Origin: Sparassis latifolia
Lineage: Eukaryota; Basidiomycota; Agaricomycetes; Polyporales; Sparassidaceae
Assembly: GCA_018466975.1 (NCBI GenBank)
Contig: CM031562.1
Location: 2,542,001 to 2,606,000 of the forward strand
Direction: 5' to 3'
DNA: 64,000 nt
The stretch's first letter is position 1. Every line of letters starts with the position of its first letter. A program made the position numbers and the translations under genes. Below are positions 23,548 through 35,518 of the stretch, piece after piece. Below the pieces are notes generated by a model. It was not told the DNA's origin and searched no databases. It was given only the letters and a program-made list of their open reading frames with translations.

Positions 23548-26500
23548 TGGCCTCCAGATACCAAGGCTTCTCATGCATGGTCAACTAAGCATTCTGTGTG
23601 CAGTGTGCACTCTTACAGTGAACACTGAGCACCATGCAGTGGCTTTGGGAGGACCACCAACTGCTTTGGCAGTGCCACGATATTCCCGACATCGCAGGTT
23701 TTCTGGCAGCATCTATGGAGCATGGTGGGTTGATTGGACATCCTCATGCTTCAGAAACTAGGAGCTCCAGTGAGCTTTCCCAGCCACACTGCCAACGCCA
23801 AAGTTTATGGCTGATTGCGTCACACTGATCTATGTTGGGTTGAGTGTGGCTGCAAGATCTGATATCATTTGAGAAATGTCTGTCAATCAGGACTATAGCA
23901 CTCTTGCACAGCCATTACCAGAAACAAGCTGACCAGCTGGCTGGCTGGGAGTTTTTCTCTATAATATTGGCCCTCGAAGTGATGGACCGTGGACTCCTCA
24001 CCACTACTGAAGATGAGCCGGCTGGCTGCCTGGTTTTAGATCAAATTAGGTGAGTGTGAAAGACCAAAGAGTGATACCCAATTGAATAGCAATGTGCATT
24101 AACTCTAGGACGCAATCACGAATAAACCATCTTTAACCAGTAAATTTAGAACTCTTTTGCAGCTTTTCCATATGAGCCCAGCAAAGCACCGTGCTAGTGC
24201 TCCACTGCTTATCCTTCACCCTCACTTGACTAGTTTTCATCATCATGTACCTTTCTATACCACTTCCACAGTAGTATTTGGGCCCTCATCATCATCCCGA
24301 TTATTTTCTTGCTGCAGATGCGGATTGCACAATGTGTTTCTTGTTTCTGCGATGCCTATTTGTAGATGATGTCTTCGAGTTCCCCCCAGGTGAGGCAGAC
24401 AAGGATGATAAGAACAATGAGCGCCACTAGAGAGAGAAACCTGATTTGCATGCTAGCAAAGGCCTGGCACTTTTAAGCAAGGTCTGCATGTCCGTTGAAA
24501 TCAAAAAGGCATCTCCATTCCTAGGTGTTAACAGCCTCGATAATGTCGAATATGAATATGATGACAATGATGGCGAAAACGATGATGGGACCAAATTCAC
24601 ACCCCTTGGTGAACCTTCTAAAAGGGACATAGGCCAGCTCAGCTAGGATGATTCTAAAGAATATAGCCAAAATGCAGAGGAAAATAAAGATCCCGTAGGC
24701 CCAGTTCTTGTCATTGTGCATGTTATGAATCTCGAAGAAAGATTGTAGTTCATGTAACATAATGGTGAAGTAGATAGATTTGGTAAGGCCACCTGCACTG
24801 AACACGGTAGCAGTGACCTATAGTAGGACTTGAGGGATCATTTTTGAGATTGGCGTTTAGAAAAGTTCATGATTGGGTTTTGATAAATGTGAGCTTTGAA
24901 GCAATAGAGCTAGGGTGTAAGATGCTTCAACTGTGATACGTGAATGTAGAGGAAGAAATTGAAGTTCATGAAAGGAAGTTGTGCTTTATACATTGCTAGA
25001 GTCATGACCGTGAATCACATGCCTTGATATTGGCATGCTTTGCCAATCCAGTGGGCATGACTATGAGGCCCTGTATTCTAGCTACAAGGTGCAGTGTGTG
25101 CAGCAATCTACTACATGAGTGGCTGTGTTTCATTGCATATGAGGTCCTATCATTCAAGAGGTGCTAAGAATAGCAGTAAACGATCAGCAGGGCAGCTTTT
25201 GTCAAGAAAATGATGGCCTAGGCTGATGCTGATGTTAGAATGATCCTTTTGATTAGACTGTTAGCTACATGGATTTCTACTGGCATGCGTGGTCATCCTA
25301 TGCATAACAATTCTTGGTGTACTATCAGACAAGGTATGCGACTGATAACAGGGGTGCCGATGAGGCCAGATGGCTGCCTTGAGACCCCTGTCTAATTTAT
25401 AATAATAGTTTACATGGCTGAACTGAAGAAGTCACCTTTCTTATGCCAATTCTGTATTACATAGTACTGTGTTCTGATCTAGGATCTCTGATTGGCCTAC
25501 TTCCTTCCTGATGGAGGTGGTGGCTGATAAACTGTAGTGTTGGCTGCACCATCTATCATGGCTGTGCTCAAGTGCTGAGCAGACTCTACATTTATATTTT
25601 CTAATAGAATATACTATAGTTAGAAATATGCTGCGGCACTAGTAGCATAATTCTGCCTATCCTGCGACATGCTTTCTCTCACTTCACAGAAACACCTGAC
25701 AGTCATAATCTAAGAACTAAAGAAGCATACTCTAAGCACTAATGTCACTGTGATTAACTCTTTCATGGCTGAAGTTTCTTAAGCTACATACCACACAACA
25801 AATGATATTGTTGGCAGAATGGTCAGTGTCATCATTACAACTTGATGGGTGCGGCCTAGTAATCAGACATTATTATAGCTGATTAAATCTTAGGAGGGAG
25901 CAATGGGGGCCTTACAAGCTGATTGAATGTTATTTAGACCCTGATGCCTTCTAAACACACTACCAGTCACTGCTGCGGTGGTTGATGGGTACTCGCTGCC
26001 AAATATGGCCACCCAGCAGAGAACCTCGGTCTGAGGGATTTTTTAGGGTGTAAGTGACTCATTGAGTCCTTAGTGCTCAACACGCCCGCTCGACTAACTG
26101 CAGAAACTAAGTCTGTAGAACAGATTTGATGCTAAAAAGTTGCCAGGTTTGTATCGGTTGCCAAAAACTTGACTAGGCATCTCACCAGTCAACAGTTTGA
26201 CACTCCTGGAGCAATGCTATAAGATGTGCATAATGTAGCTAGCTGATGAATGCTATTGTGTTCACACAGTTGCATAGCTTGTTTCAAGATGGACTAATAA
26301 TCTATTACACCAAAGTGGACATGTAAAATTTTATAATAGGTAGGTCTAAATCTGAGAAGCCCGAGTCACTGTAAAGATACGTGAAGCGCAATAGAGATAT
26401 TATTTGCCCATATGGTAGATTTAGAAGCTTTCACTCTAGATTTCTGAGGGTGTAAGGTACCTTGTCTGTGAAGGCATAGTACGAACACTTAGATTGATGA

Positions 26501-27488
26501 TGTAAATGGACATGGTAAAGACTGTATCATCTGCTCGTGGATCATAGAAAGACCAATATATCTCTTCAAGTGCCTTAGATCTTAAAGACAACGAGCATGC
26601 AGCAGGATCGGGTGTCTGCAAGTTTCAACCTTCAACTAGCCCTATCCACAGTACCACTATACCTGCGCATCTTCAGTACCATTGTTGGTTTGGTTTCCGG
26701 TAAACAGTCTGTAGATACACTCATGCAATGTTTTGATTTGCACTGTGCACCTGATTTATTCTTGCTAGCTGCTCGCATATTCTGCCATTTTCATACATTT
26801 CCCCCACTTGCATCTTTTCCAATTTACCCTAGGACATTTTCAGTTTCTTCCTTTTTTCAGCTCAGAAATCTTCTCTAGCAGACTCTTGGAATTATTTGCC
26901 AGGCTCACTTCAGAGGCAATGGCCTCTGGGGTTTTTGAAAGCTGGCTCCATCAAGGCATTGAGATTGTCTGCGCAGCAGGTTAAAATGAGTTGCTGGATA
27001 GACATCTCATTGTTGGACACAAGTGGCAGTGGACAGAACAATATTGTCTGTTCAAACTTGGAAAAGTATTCCTGCTGCACTTCATTCTTTAAGTTGACTT
27101 CAGCCATGCTTGGTGTAATAGTGGCCTCCCGACACTTTGGTGAGAAGATTGTGGTAGGACTCAAGTTCTGGATGGCCCATTTGACCTCCTTGAATGCAAC
27201 ATGGAGAGAGGGCTGACATTATTAGCATTCAAAGAATTTGGATATCAATTATCCCATGTTGCATGCCACTCATTTAAGATTTAAAGGCATTTTGTACAAG
27301 GTGATTGTCATGAGGTAGTAAGTCCTGATTTTAGGAGTCTGCAGATTGTGAGCTGAATACAAGGTCGACTACTGGTGAAAATTCGCTTGAGATTTATACC
27401 GTTGATGAATCAGACTATTGGGTGCATCTTAGATGGATTCAACTAAGCCACCACCCAACTTCCATTAACAGAATGCTGGTGCACAATG
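23548..27488. other. AT-rich, CpG-depleted block without a supported gene
   Basis: About 3.9 kb with only short open frames. CpG is very rare: I counted 4 CpG in 25021-25620. Stop codons are frequent in all frames. A hydrophobic minus-strand frame of 94 codons (24805-24521) with two likely membrane segments is the only notable ORF; I list it separately. The block probably consists of old, mutated repeats. Confidence 0.5.
24521..24805 (-). CDS. Small hydrophobic ORF, 94 codons
   Basis: Two strongly hydrophobic stretches are visible (YGIFIFLCILAIFFRIILAE and FGPIIVFAIIVIIFIFDII). AT-rich DNA biases codons to Ile and Phe, so this may be a chance product of composition. No family is recognised. 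Confidence 0.2.
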   Translation of the reverse strand: MFSAGGLTKSIYFTIMLHELQSFFEIHNMHNDKNWAYGIFIFLCILAIFFRIILAELAYVPFRRFTKGCEFGPIIVFAIIVIIFIFDIIEAVNT

Positions 27489-28075
27489 TGTTATGTGGCA
27501 GTGAAACACGAGCATCAAGTCGAGTCATCATGAGACAAGGTCTTAGTCTAAGACACAAGTCCGTTCAAGAGACACTTTGGGCAATGTTCTCGCACTGAAG
27601 GTCGATCAGAGTTCATTCTTATGACTCACAGTAGCTGTCTGCTACTAACAGTCGATCTCAGTCAAAGGCAAGTGAAAAGCTGGTTTAATGGTAACCAGGT
27701 CGAGATGGGGATCCAGCTCGATGAGGTCGACTACTTATACAAAAGGTATCTGCAGTACTACGCAGTAATACAAGTAATAGATATGGGAAAGCTGAGTAAG
27801 ATTGTGAGAGATAATCAGTACTAATGGGGATAATGAGTCATCGTGTATCAGAATGAGGTAGCAGTGAGGCGAACATGCATGTCTCGCATCTGCGATAGGA
27901 AGAAGGTCCGGAGTTGGATCTGGGGTAACCCTAGACTAGGGGTTCTGGACATCTGGATAGAGAATCAGAGATTGCGTTCCGATGAGTCATGTGGTAGATC
28001 ACGCAATCTGGTAAAGTAAAGGGAACAAAGAAAAGAAAAAGAAAAGATGTGCCATAACTGAGGAGCATTGTAACA
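27489..28075 (-). repeat. Solo or partial Gypsy LTR, reverse orientation
   Basis: Begins TGTTATGTGG and ends GCATTGTAACA. It is the reverse-complement relative of the LTR at 60032-60671: shared stretches include the ends, AACCAGGTCGAGATGGGGAT, and ACCCTAGACTAGGGGTTCTG. The right edge falls exactly where the MFS transporter homology stops. No 5-bp target duplication is seen (right flank TCCAG), so it is not a simple solo LTR. Confidence 0.8.
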
Positions 28076-28511
28076 TCCAGGGTAATATCACATTCTCCAA
28101 GCGAAACCAGATCAGACAATAAAATCTGCGAGAGTGCCATTACACCACCGGAACCAAGTCCTTGTATAGCTGGATGAGATAATCAGAGTAAGAATGATAG
28201 TGTGCAAAGAATGCTTACTCCGAGCAGCAATTAGGAAGTTCATAGACGTGAAAGCACCAGTGAGCATGCTCCTCAATGAGAAGAAAAAGAGAGAAAAAGC
28301 ATGGCGAGACATCAGCCAAAAGCCTGTAGTGCAAGCAAATTGGTGAACAATTGTGCTTCGATGGAACATATTCGTGTACTTGTGCGAAACTCCTCCTCAT
28401 AGGCAGAAATGTGGTTGAGGATAAAGCATATGCTGACCCAACCCATGTAAATTGGCCACCATGTAGATCATTGGCGATCATAGGGAGAGCAGTAGAGACA
28501 GTACTCTGCAA
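28076..28511 (-). pseudogene. MFS drug-transporter fragment, truncated by an LTR
   Basis: On the minus strand the sequence reads STVSTALPMIANDLHGGQFT and WVGSAYALSSTTFLPM, then LRSMLTGAFTSMNFLIAAR, an intron of about 50 bp (near 28226-28177), and TIQGLGSGGVMALSQILLSD. These are the first helices of the 14-helix drug/proton antiporter (DHA2-like) part of the major facilitator superfamily. The usual motif after LSDLV is lost: homology ends at 28076, where the LTR begins, and I found no continuation left of the LTR. The sequence around 28400 has also changed from the family pattern. The start lies to the right of 28511, before an intron, and was not found. Confidence 0.75.
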
Positions 28512-29754
28512 TTTTCAGTGAGGATTTCAGATCATTGGTCAATTTTTGACATGCCAGCTCCAGGGTGAATGTGGTCATAGACACCGAGATAATCATAAAA
28601 ATCTCTGACCAATTAACATTAGAAGCAGATTTCCTATGTCATACATGAAAAATCTCCTCCCTCCTTTCACATACTCAAACTTGCAATGATGATCATTGCC
28701 AATGCTGTATATGCTCCTCGGAGTCTCATGTCACAGAGGATCTGCTGCAATCATAAAAGCTGACTGCAACTACTCCTCACTCATGCAGTGATGTGCCCCC
28801 AGACCTCCTGACCTCTGAAAATGCATTTTTCATCGATTTCTCAGACCTCACCACTCTATGCCTTAGCCTCCAAGATGTGCCCGACCCTTTCATGACAATC
28901 TGCGAATGTTTCTGACTTCGCTTGACTTTTCATGACTTCTCTCTGACATTTGACATTCCTTTGTCACTCATACACCACTCTTGCATCTCCCCACTGTTGG
29001 ATACTACTTACCCATTGTCCTTTGGTCTAGTCCGATGCATCCTGGCCGATTTTCTTCTAAGTCCGTACTTCTCTGACATTGCACTGCCTCTCTGGATGTC
29101 GCGCCGACTCGCTGGTTTGTTGTGCTGACTTATCGGTGTCACTCAGTGGTTGCACCCTCTTGTTTTGCAGATCCCATGCCCTTTTTCATCCAACCTTCCC
29201 CCTTAAGAGCCCTACCTTTGTGCTGGACCAGAAATGCTGTTTGAGTGTTCTATGTGGTTCAGGACAAGTAGCATATGTTTTCTTTCTCTTTCCCTCTATT
29301 TTACCATTCATCTCCATCACTAACATATGATGTTCACCTCTTCACTCCCTTTTCCTATTTTTCCATTGGTCCTAGACCATTGCGACTCTTTTCGATGTCA
29401 GGATCCATCGTCCAACATTTTGCGACTTCTGCATTTTCTCTCCCTTTTCCCCCTCTTTATAAATATCTGCTGTATCTACATTGATTATCATTAAAGACCA
29501 GTAGAGAGGAGTTCCCTTTCACTTCAGATCACCGAGAAAACTCTGTTTACTGTGATAGCAACTTCAAACTGCGATATACCCCACTGTGACACTGTGACAT
29601 AGCAAGACTGTGATACTTCGAGACTGTACTACATGTAGAGACTGTGACACTGTGATAGCGAAATAGCAATATAGCAATACTTTGAGCTGCAATATACCAT
29701 CTGCATTAGTCTTACTTCGACTTTGCATTAGACTGACTGCGACTTCGTCGAGAT
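28512..29754. other. No recognised gene; short simple repeats
   Basis: T- and C-rich plus strand with short ORFs only. Between 29,550 and 29,720 the units ACTGTGACA and ATAGCAATA recur irregularly. CpG is rare in the left part. The upstream part of the broken MFS gene may have been here. Confidence 0.35.
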
Positions 29755-29969
29755 CATCAGAAAAACCCAACTTTTACTTATGGGACTTATTCTGACTTTT
29801 TGTCCTTTTTTGCCTTATTTAAGGCCCATAAGTTCTCAAAAGTCAACTTTTAAGTCTCTAAGAAAATATAACTTATGGACTTTTTGTCCTTTTTTTACCT
29901 TATTTAAGGCTCATAAGTGCATTTAAGTCACATAAGGACACCTTTAAGTAAAAGTTGGGTTTTCTGATG
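29755..29969. mobile_element. CATCAG-type MITE, copy 1 (215 bp)
   Basis: Terminal inverted repeats: CATCAGAAAAACCCAACTTT at the left and its complement at the right, extending to about 25 bp. The inside contains CCTTATTTAAGG-like palindromes and no coding frame. Flanks are AT on both sides. A second copy with near-identical ends lies at 31910-32132, which shows it is a mobile family. Confidence 0.85.
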
Positions 29970-30281
29970 ATGGTGAATACTACGTTTTCTCATAGCATTT
30001 CCATCACAGATATTTCTCCTTTCCATTGCGATTTAGTTCATCTTCGCCTACGAGTTTGGTGATCCCATCGTGACTTTAGCTTCTCATCTCTGACTTTTGC
30101 GACTTCATTGTAGATTGTCACTCAACTTCACATATTCATCGTGAGCCCTCATTCTTTTACAGGTTGCATCCCCTAGACTTTGGTTGAGGTTCTGAGACCC
30201 ACTTGTATCATTTACAGTGTTGCATTGCCCTTCTCTCTCACACACAGATCTCTTCTTGTTTTAGTTGAGTTTAGGTGTTTG
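29970..30281. other. Spacer between MITE and LTR
   Basis: About 310 bp of pyrimidine-rich plus strand without a gene, similar in style to the DNA left of the MITE, so the MITE probably inserted into one older unit. Confidence 0.3.
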
Positions 30282-31083
30282 TGTTAGGTGTGCACTGTCA
30301 CGGGGGCCAGTTGTGCCACCGTACATCCGGTTCGTCATCTAGTGACTAGGCCTTCGCCAGGGCTCAAGTCAATCGTGAGGAGTCCGACCTCTAGTCATAG
30401 CGATGACCAGAGGTCAGCCCAGTGGAGCTGTCTTATGAACGCTTGGCCACTGTCTGCGGACCAAGGTCGATCTGTCGCACAGATGTAGATGGTAAAACTG
30501 GTTGATGTGTAACCAGGACAAGATGGGGACTCCAGCTTATCCTGTCGGTCTTATATAAAAGTACAGGCATCTGTCTACCTGTAATACTAGAACTACGATT
30601 GGTCCATCGGTATCAATACAAGGGCACAGGGTTCGTATACCTGTCCCACGGTCGTGAGAATGCTGAGTCAGTCATGACTTTGCATGAGAGACAATCTGTC
30701 TATATGGAGATAAGGTCGTGCTGCAAAGACAAGGCAGCAGCGAGGTCGTCGTGCGTCTAGCGCATGTATCAGGGTCTAGGGCCATGCCTATGAGGTTCGG
30801 TATCTGTATCGTAAGGGTAAGCCAAAGGCGAGGCAAACATGCCTTTGTCGCATGTGTGATAGGAAGAGGATCTAAGCCTTGCGCACAAGGCGCACATCGT
30901 CAGATGATCAGGTAGATCCGTGCCGGATAGATAAGGGTGATGACCATGATGACATCATGGTCATGTGGTCAGTGATGTCATTGTCACATGGTCAGTCTAG
31001 GCTCTGTGATGTCATTGTCACGTGATTGGTAAAGGTAGAGGCGGAAGTCGTCCACACGTTCCTCAGAGAGGAGCTTTGTAACA
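30282..31083 (-). repeat. Second divergent LTR of the same Gypsy family, reverse orientation
   Basis: Starts TGTTAGGTGTG and ends GGAGCTTTGTAACA, parallel to the LTR at 27489. A shared core reads CTGGTTGATGTGTAACCAGG here and has the same layout (GAGATGGGG or AAGATGGGG, then a TATA-like ATATAAAAG). At 802 bp it is longer than the other copies, so it is a related subfamily. No matching 5-bp flanks were found. Confidence 0.65.
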
Positions 31084-31861
31084 TGCACTCATCAGCAGCA
31101 CAGCTTTTCTGACTCACTGAAACTGGATCAGCAACTTCCCAGAAACAGGGAATACCTCTGGTTTGTCATCTTCAACTTTTCTCTCTATTCACCATTCTCT
31201 ATGTTGGAAAGTAGCGCCCATAAATTCTGGAGGCTCCAGACAGGGAGCCAATAGGCATAGCAAAGAAAGTTCTGGAAAGTATTCTATAGCGCCCAATGCA
31301 TAATCACGTGCCCTGACACATCTTAACCCGCCATCACTACCTTCCTAATTGGGTACTAAGGCACAATTTCTAACATTCTAGCATACCGCTATCACTTCAG
31401 GACAAATATCATCTGTTATGATGGTGAAATCTATAGCCTTTCCCTGAAAGTGACTGCTGAAAGGTCAACAGGAGCTTGTCATCAATGCACAACAATATGT
31501 GTGACTATGTGACTGTACACAGATGTCACACTCCATGTATATAAAACATCAGCTATTGATCCACTAAGTACTTTCATCCCCATCTGTGATGCGCGCCCAA
31601 CACTCAGCACTGAACAAATGAAAAACAACCAGGGGCTATAAAGTAAGTGGGCTTTTAAACAATTCCCTCTCAATGACGCCTGAGTTACTCACCTTTCCTT
31701 TCTTTTCGAACGTAGGACCCGCAGAAGGATTCAAGTTTGTTGAGAGGTCTAGCCAATGTCACTCTGCACATTCTGGCTCTGTATCTATACCACCTGACTT
31801 AATTTCTCGATGACTATTCCAATTTCCCTAACCAAATTAGAGAAAGTCTCGAACTCGACTA
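31084..31861. other. No recognised gene
   Basis: Almost 800 bp with short ORFs only on both strands, between an LTR and a TA-flanked element. Nothing supported. Confidence 0.35.
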
Positions 31862-32468
31862 CTGTACATTTTCGACCAACCCGGCGGAGGGTGTGACCTG
31901 TGATCTCAACATCAGCAAAACCCAACTTTTACTTAAAAGGGTGCTTAAATGACTTAAATGGACTTATGATCCTTATTTAAGGATATAAGGTCAAAAAGGG
32001 CCTAATGCATATTACATGAGTGTCTGAAATCAGACTTATTGATACTTATTTGAAGACTTATCGCCTTAAATAAGGGTTGTAAGACCAAAAAGTCAAAATA
32101 GCTTTGCAAGAAAAAGTTGGGTTTTGCTGATGAAGGACCCGAATCGGCCAACCGGTGGGACCAGGTGTGACCGAGGACAGGATGTAATATAGCGGCAAGG
32201 CGGTGGGGCAGTGGTGTCAGAGGCGCCAGCATACAGCGAGTATAGCTGCCGGATGGAGCTGTTCTATAGCCGGTGGCTGCTGCTTGTGACTGGAAAGCGG
32301 AGAACAAGGACCGTGCGATTTTGGCACCGCAGGCCGGGAAAAAATGCCTCTTTTCCATTCGTCTGAGGTCGGCGGCGAGACTCTTTGTGACCTGTGACAC
32401 ATGTCCGAAATCCGGCAGGCCATTGGCCTTGTGACCTGTGACCCGCCGGGTTGGTCGAAAATGTACAG
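31862..32468. mobile_element. TA-flanked inverted-repeat element (607 bp), carrying a nested MITE
   Basis: Ends are CTGTACATTTTCGACCAACC and its complement, with the match extending to about 25 bp. Each end is flanked by TA (31860-31861 and 32469-32470), as in Tc1/mariner-type insertions. Removing the nested MITE leaves about 384 bp, too short for a transposase, so it is non-autonomous. A second inverted pair, GTGACCTGTGA, lies just inside both ends. Confidence 0.8.
31910..32132. mobile_element. CATCAG-type MITE, copy 2 (223 bp), nested
   Basis: Ends CATCAGCAAAACCCAACTTT and the complement, the same family as 29755-29969. Flanked by AA on both sides; copy 1 is flanked by AT on both sides. 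This suggests a 2-bp target duplication. It sits inside the TA-flanked element and is therefore younger. Confidence 0.85.
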
Positions 32469-32716
32469 TATTCTCATAATAAATGCACCCACTATTTCTA
32501 TCCATCCAATAACCCCAACAAATAAACTGCGCCACAACGAGACTGGCGATTCTGGGCTAGTGATGTAGAAGTTGGCGGAGCCACTGCAGTGCTGACTCGA
32601 GCGCGCTACAAGCCATCACTAGAGTTGCCAAACTTGGTCAAGTCACATTCTCCCGTTTCGGCGCTTATTGAGAGCGCCACTCTAGTTCAACATTCCGGGG
32701 GTGGCCAGAGTGTTGA

Positions 32717-35286
32717 ATGTCTACGACATGGCACAGGCGGAAGACCCGCTTAGGTATTCTGCTGGATGCTGATGGAGATGAGGACGCAGAGTCTCTTGCT
32801 TTGGATAGGATACTCCACGGTCAGAGTGTAATTGGGAAAACCTGTAAGTGATTCAATTGCTTAAAAGTTCTAATCAGGCGTCGCACTTACCGTCCTTAAT
32901 ATCGAAGCGAAGACGACAGAGATCGATACCCTGCGTTTCTCTGACGAAGACTTGGACGTTGTTGGGACACTAGAGTATGGTCAATTTGGTATTGTAAGGA
33001 TCGCGAGGCGCCTTATAAACTTCTTCTAACTTACACCCTACAGATCGACGTGGTAACCTGTAAACTAAATGGTGATGTGTACGTTCGCAAATCCATCGAG
33101 AAACGCTTTGCATTGAAGACCACTGATGTGTGTCATTTTTAAGCTGACTTGGCCCACGTACTGACGCCGATGTGATACAGCAATGCTCCCCACAGCTTGA
33201 GCGAGATATATTGTTACGAGCACGGAAAACTGACTCCGAGTGGGCCCCGCATCTGCTATGCGCGTTTCAGACGCCCACACATCTGAGCATCGTAATGGAC
33301 TATGCCTCGGGCGGGACGTTATGGGATGTTCTGCAGTCCAGTCCTCATGACGGCAAGGTTCTAGAAACAGACTTGAAGTGGTGGGCGCCACAAATCATCA
33401 GTGCTATCCATTGGTGCCACTCACAACATTTTGCCCATAGGTACGTAGTGATACAATAGTGCTCTGCGCAGCTGACCGCTGAGCAGAGATATCAAACCGC
33501 ATAATTTTGTTTTGAGTACCGATTCCCAATTACTTTTGATCGACTTCGGCTCGGCAGCGCCACTGTTGCCTCCTGAAAGTGATGGCAGTCAAAGAGTACC
33601 AAAACGGCATTGTCTTGTTCCATGCGGGACATGCGATTATATCTCTCCGGAGATCCTCCAAGCCCATGAAGAGGCTTTGGTGGCTCTTGAGATGGCCGAC
33701 GATTCAAGCGCAGTCCCTCAAGATAACACGCAAGGATATGGCCGTGAAACGGACTGGTGGAGCACAGGCGCTATGTTGTACGAGATGACACATGGCATCG
33801 CACCTTTCTTTGCGAATGATATACGACGAACATATCTGAAAATCACTGAGCATTACGTCAGTAGATTCTCGATCTTTGCTGTTAGATAGGTCATACTAAT
33901 CTGCGATGATATGACAGAAAAGCCTACGCTTCGACAGATCTATGGCCATTTCCGCCAACTTAGAAGACCTATTACGCGGGTCTGTCCTGTTGTCAAATGG
34001 ATTTCTACTTCTGATTCTCATCGAGGCACAGATTGCTTACAACTGCAGAACTGCGTTTGGGCCGTAGAAGTGTCGAAGAGATCAAGGAACATCCATTCTT
34101 CAGGAGCACCGACTGGTCAAATTTGCATCGAAGTAAGTGCAAGCACAATGCGTGATCTTTCCTGGTAAACGGCTGAATCTCTTCCTCAGGCCCACGACCA
34201 GTTGATCTGCATCTCCCTCAATTCACCTACACAACGCCAATTGTGCCTTCTGCACCAGTGGCGAACTCGCACTCGTCTTCTGAAGGCTCCTCATCCTCTC
34301 GTCCATTCGCCTTCTCAGCATTGTTCCAGTCTTCCCCAGCTTCAACACACGGTGTCTCTGTGCTTCCTGTAACTCCTTCGCACACCTCCAGTCGTTCAAT
34401 ACTGAAGGAACAGCCAGTGGCGTCTTTCATAGGCTTTTCTTGGGGCCCTTCACTCGATGCATTTACAGGCGCAGCCGACCAGCCGAACTCGAACAACCAG
34501 GAAGGACTCAGCACCATACAACCCCTTAATTTTCTCTCCGTTCCGCCAACACATTTTGCGTCAGTACCACAGACGAGGCATGCGACACCCGTTATGCAGC
34601 GATATCCGTTTGCTACTCCTGTCCGTCCAAACGTTTTGACCCCGTTCCGAACGCTGCCACGGGCGAGCACTGTCCGCCGGACGGCCCCGCGCCGAGCGGT
34701 ATCTGATCGTGAGGCAATGAAGCAGCTCGTCGATTGTGTGGGGATGAGCGCTCGCAAGAAGGTACTGGAGAGTGGGCGGAAACCTCGCATCATCGGGTCC
34801 TCTGGCTGTTCGTCTGCAGTGAAGGAGCTCCGATTCGACTCGTCCGTGGCCGTGGTCGGAGACAGCGGTGTTTCATACAAGGTTGACCCTCCCACGCAAT
34901 CCACCGTTACGCTGCCGTCTGTCTTGTCTCTGTCTGGAAGCGGATCGCAGGAGGCGCTGGTGGACCTTCCCAGCTACTCTGACATCGACTCGGACCTCCC
35001 GGCAAGTCCAAGCCCCAGCCCCCGTCCGGGCTCTGCGCTGTCGATGATGTCAAGGAGGAGTCAAACCCCGACCACGTCGAGCTTCAACTTGTTACGATTT
35101 GGTCAGGACAGCATGCGGGTCGGAGAAGAAGAGAAGCTGCTTGTCTCTTCATCAGTGGCGGACAGCCTCTCGTATGACGTGTTGGACGAATACGACAAGA
35201 GATATACGGTACTTTTGGAAGACCTTGCAGGTATCGAAAGTCGCCTGAGTCGGTTATCGATGGTTGTGCGACAACACAGCTGCTAA
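32717..35286 (+). CDS. Serine/threonine protein kinase, AGC-like
   Basis: Eight exons: 32717-32843, 32908-32993, 33044-33127, 33181-33440, 33487-33856, 33918-33979, 34032-34132 and 34190-35286. The total is 2187 nt, 728 residues. Kinase domain at about residues 60-360: glycine loop GTLEYGQFGI, the Lys in RFALKTT, SIVMDYASGGTLWDVLQ hinge, HRDIKPHNF catalytic loop, LLIDFGS, CGTCDYISPEIL, and DWWSTGAMLYEMTHGIAPF. All catalytic residues are present. GTCDYISPEIL and the position of WWS fit the AGC group, closest in style to DMPK/citron-type kinases; the exact subfamily is not certain. The tail (residues 365-728) is Ser/Pro-rich and probably disordered, ending in a short helix (YTVLLEDLAGIESRLSRLS). 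It is convergent with DBP9, 230 bp apart. Confidence 0.9.
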
Positions 35287-35518
35287 CTTATCATCACATG
35301 TATCGACAGATTCAGAGAACATTTTCGCATGTACCGTTAGCCATCTACCTTTTTGAAGCAGTATTGTCATAGTAGCAGTAGCCGTATCGCTCACGCACAC
35401 CCGATACTTACGTCCCTCGTATATAATTGAGGATATGTTCCGCCGAACGACTATTCTGTCCAGAACGACAACCCGCGGTGGAAAGCAATTGCCAAGGGTT
35501 TAGATCGACTAAGTTGTT

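Noticed and set aside
27489..31083. One complete element between the two minus-strand LTRs
   Set aside because: The LTRs differ in length and sequence, and the DNA between them is MFS remains and a MITE, with no gag or pol.
34227..34904. Antisense ORF of 225 codons opposite the kinase tail
   Set aside because: The sense frame continues from a kinase domain with correct splice phase.
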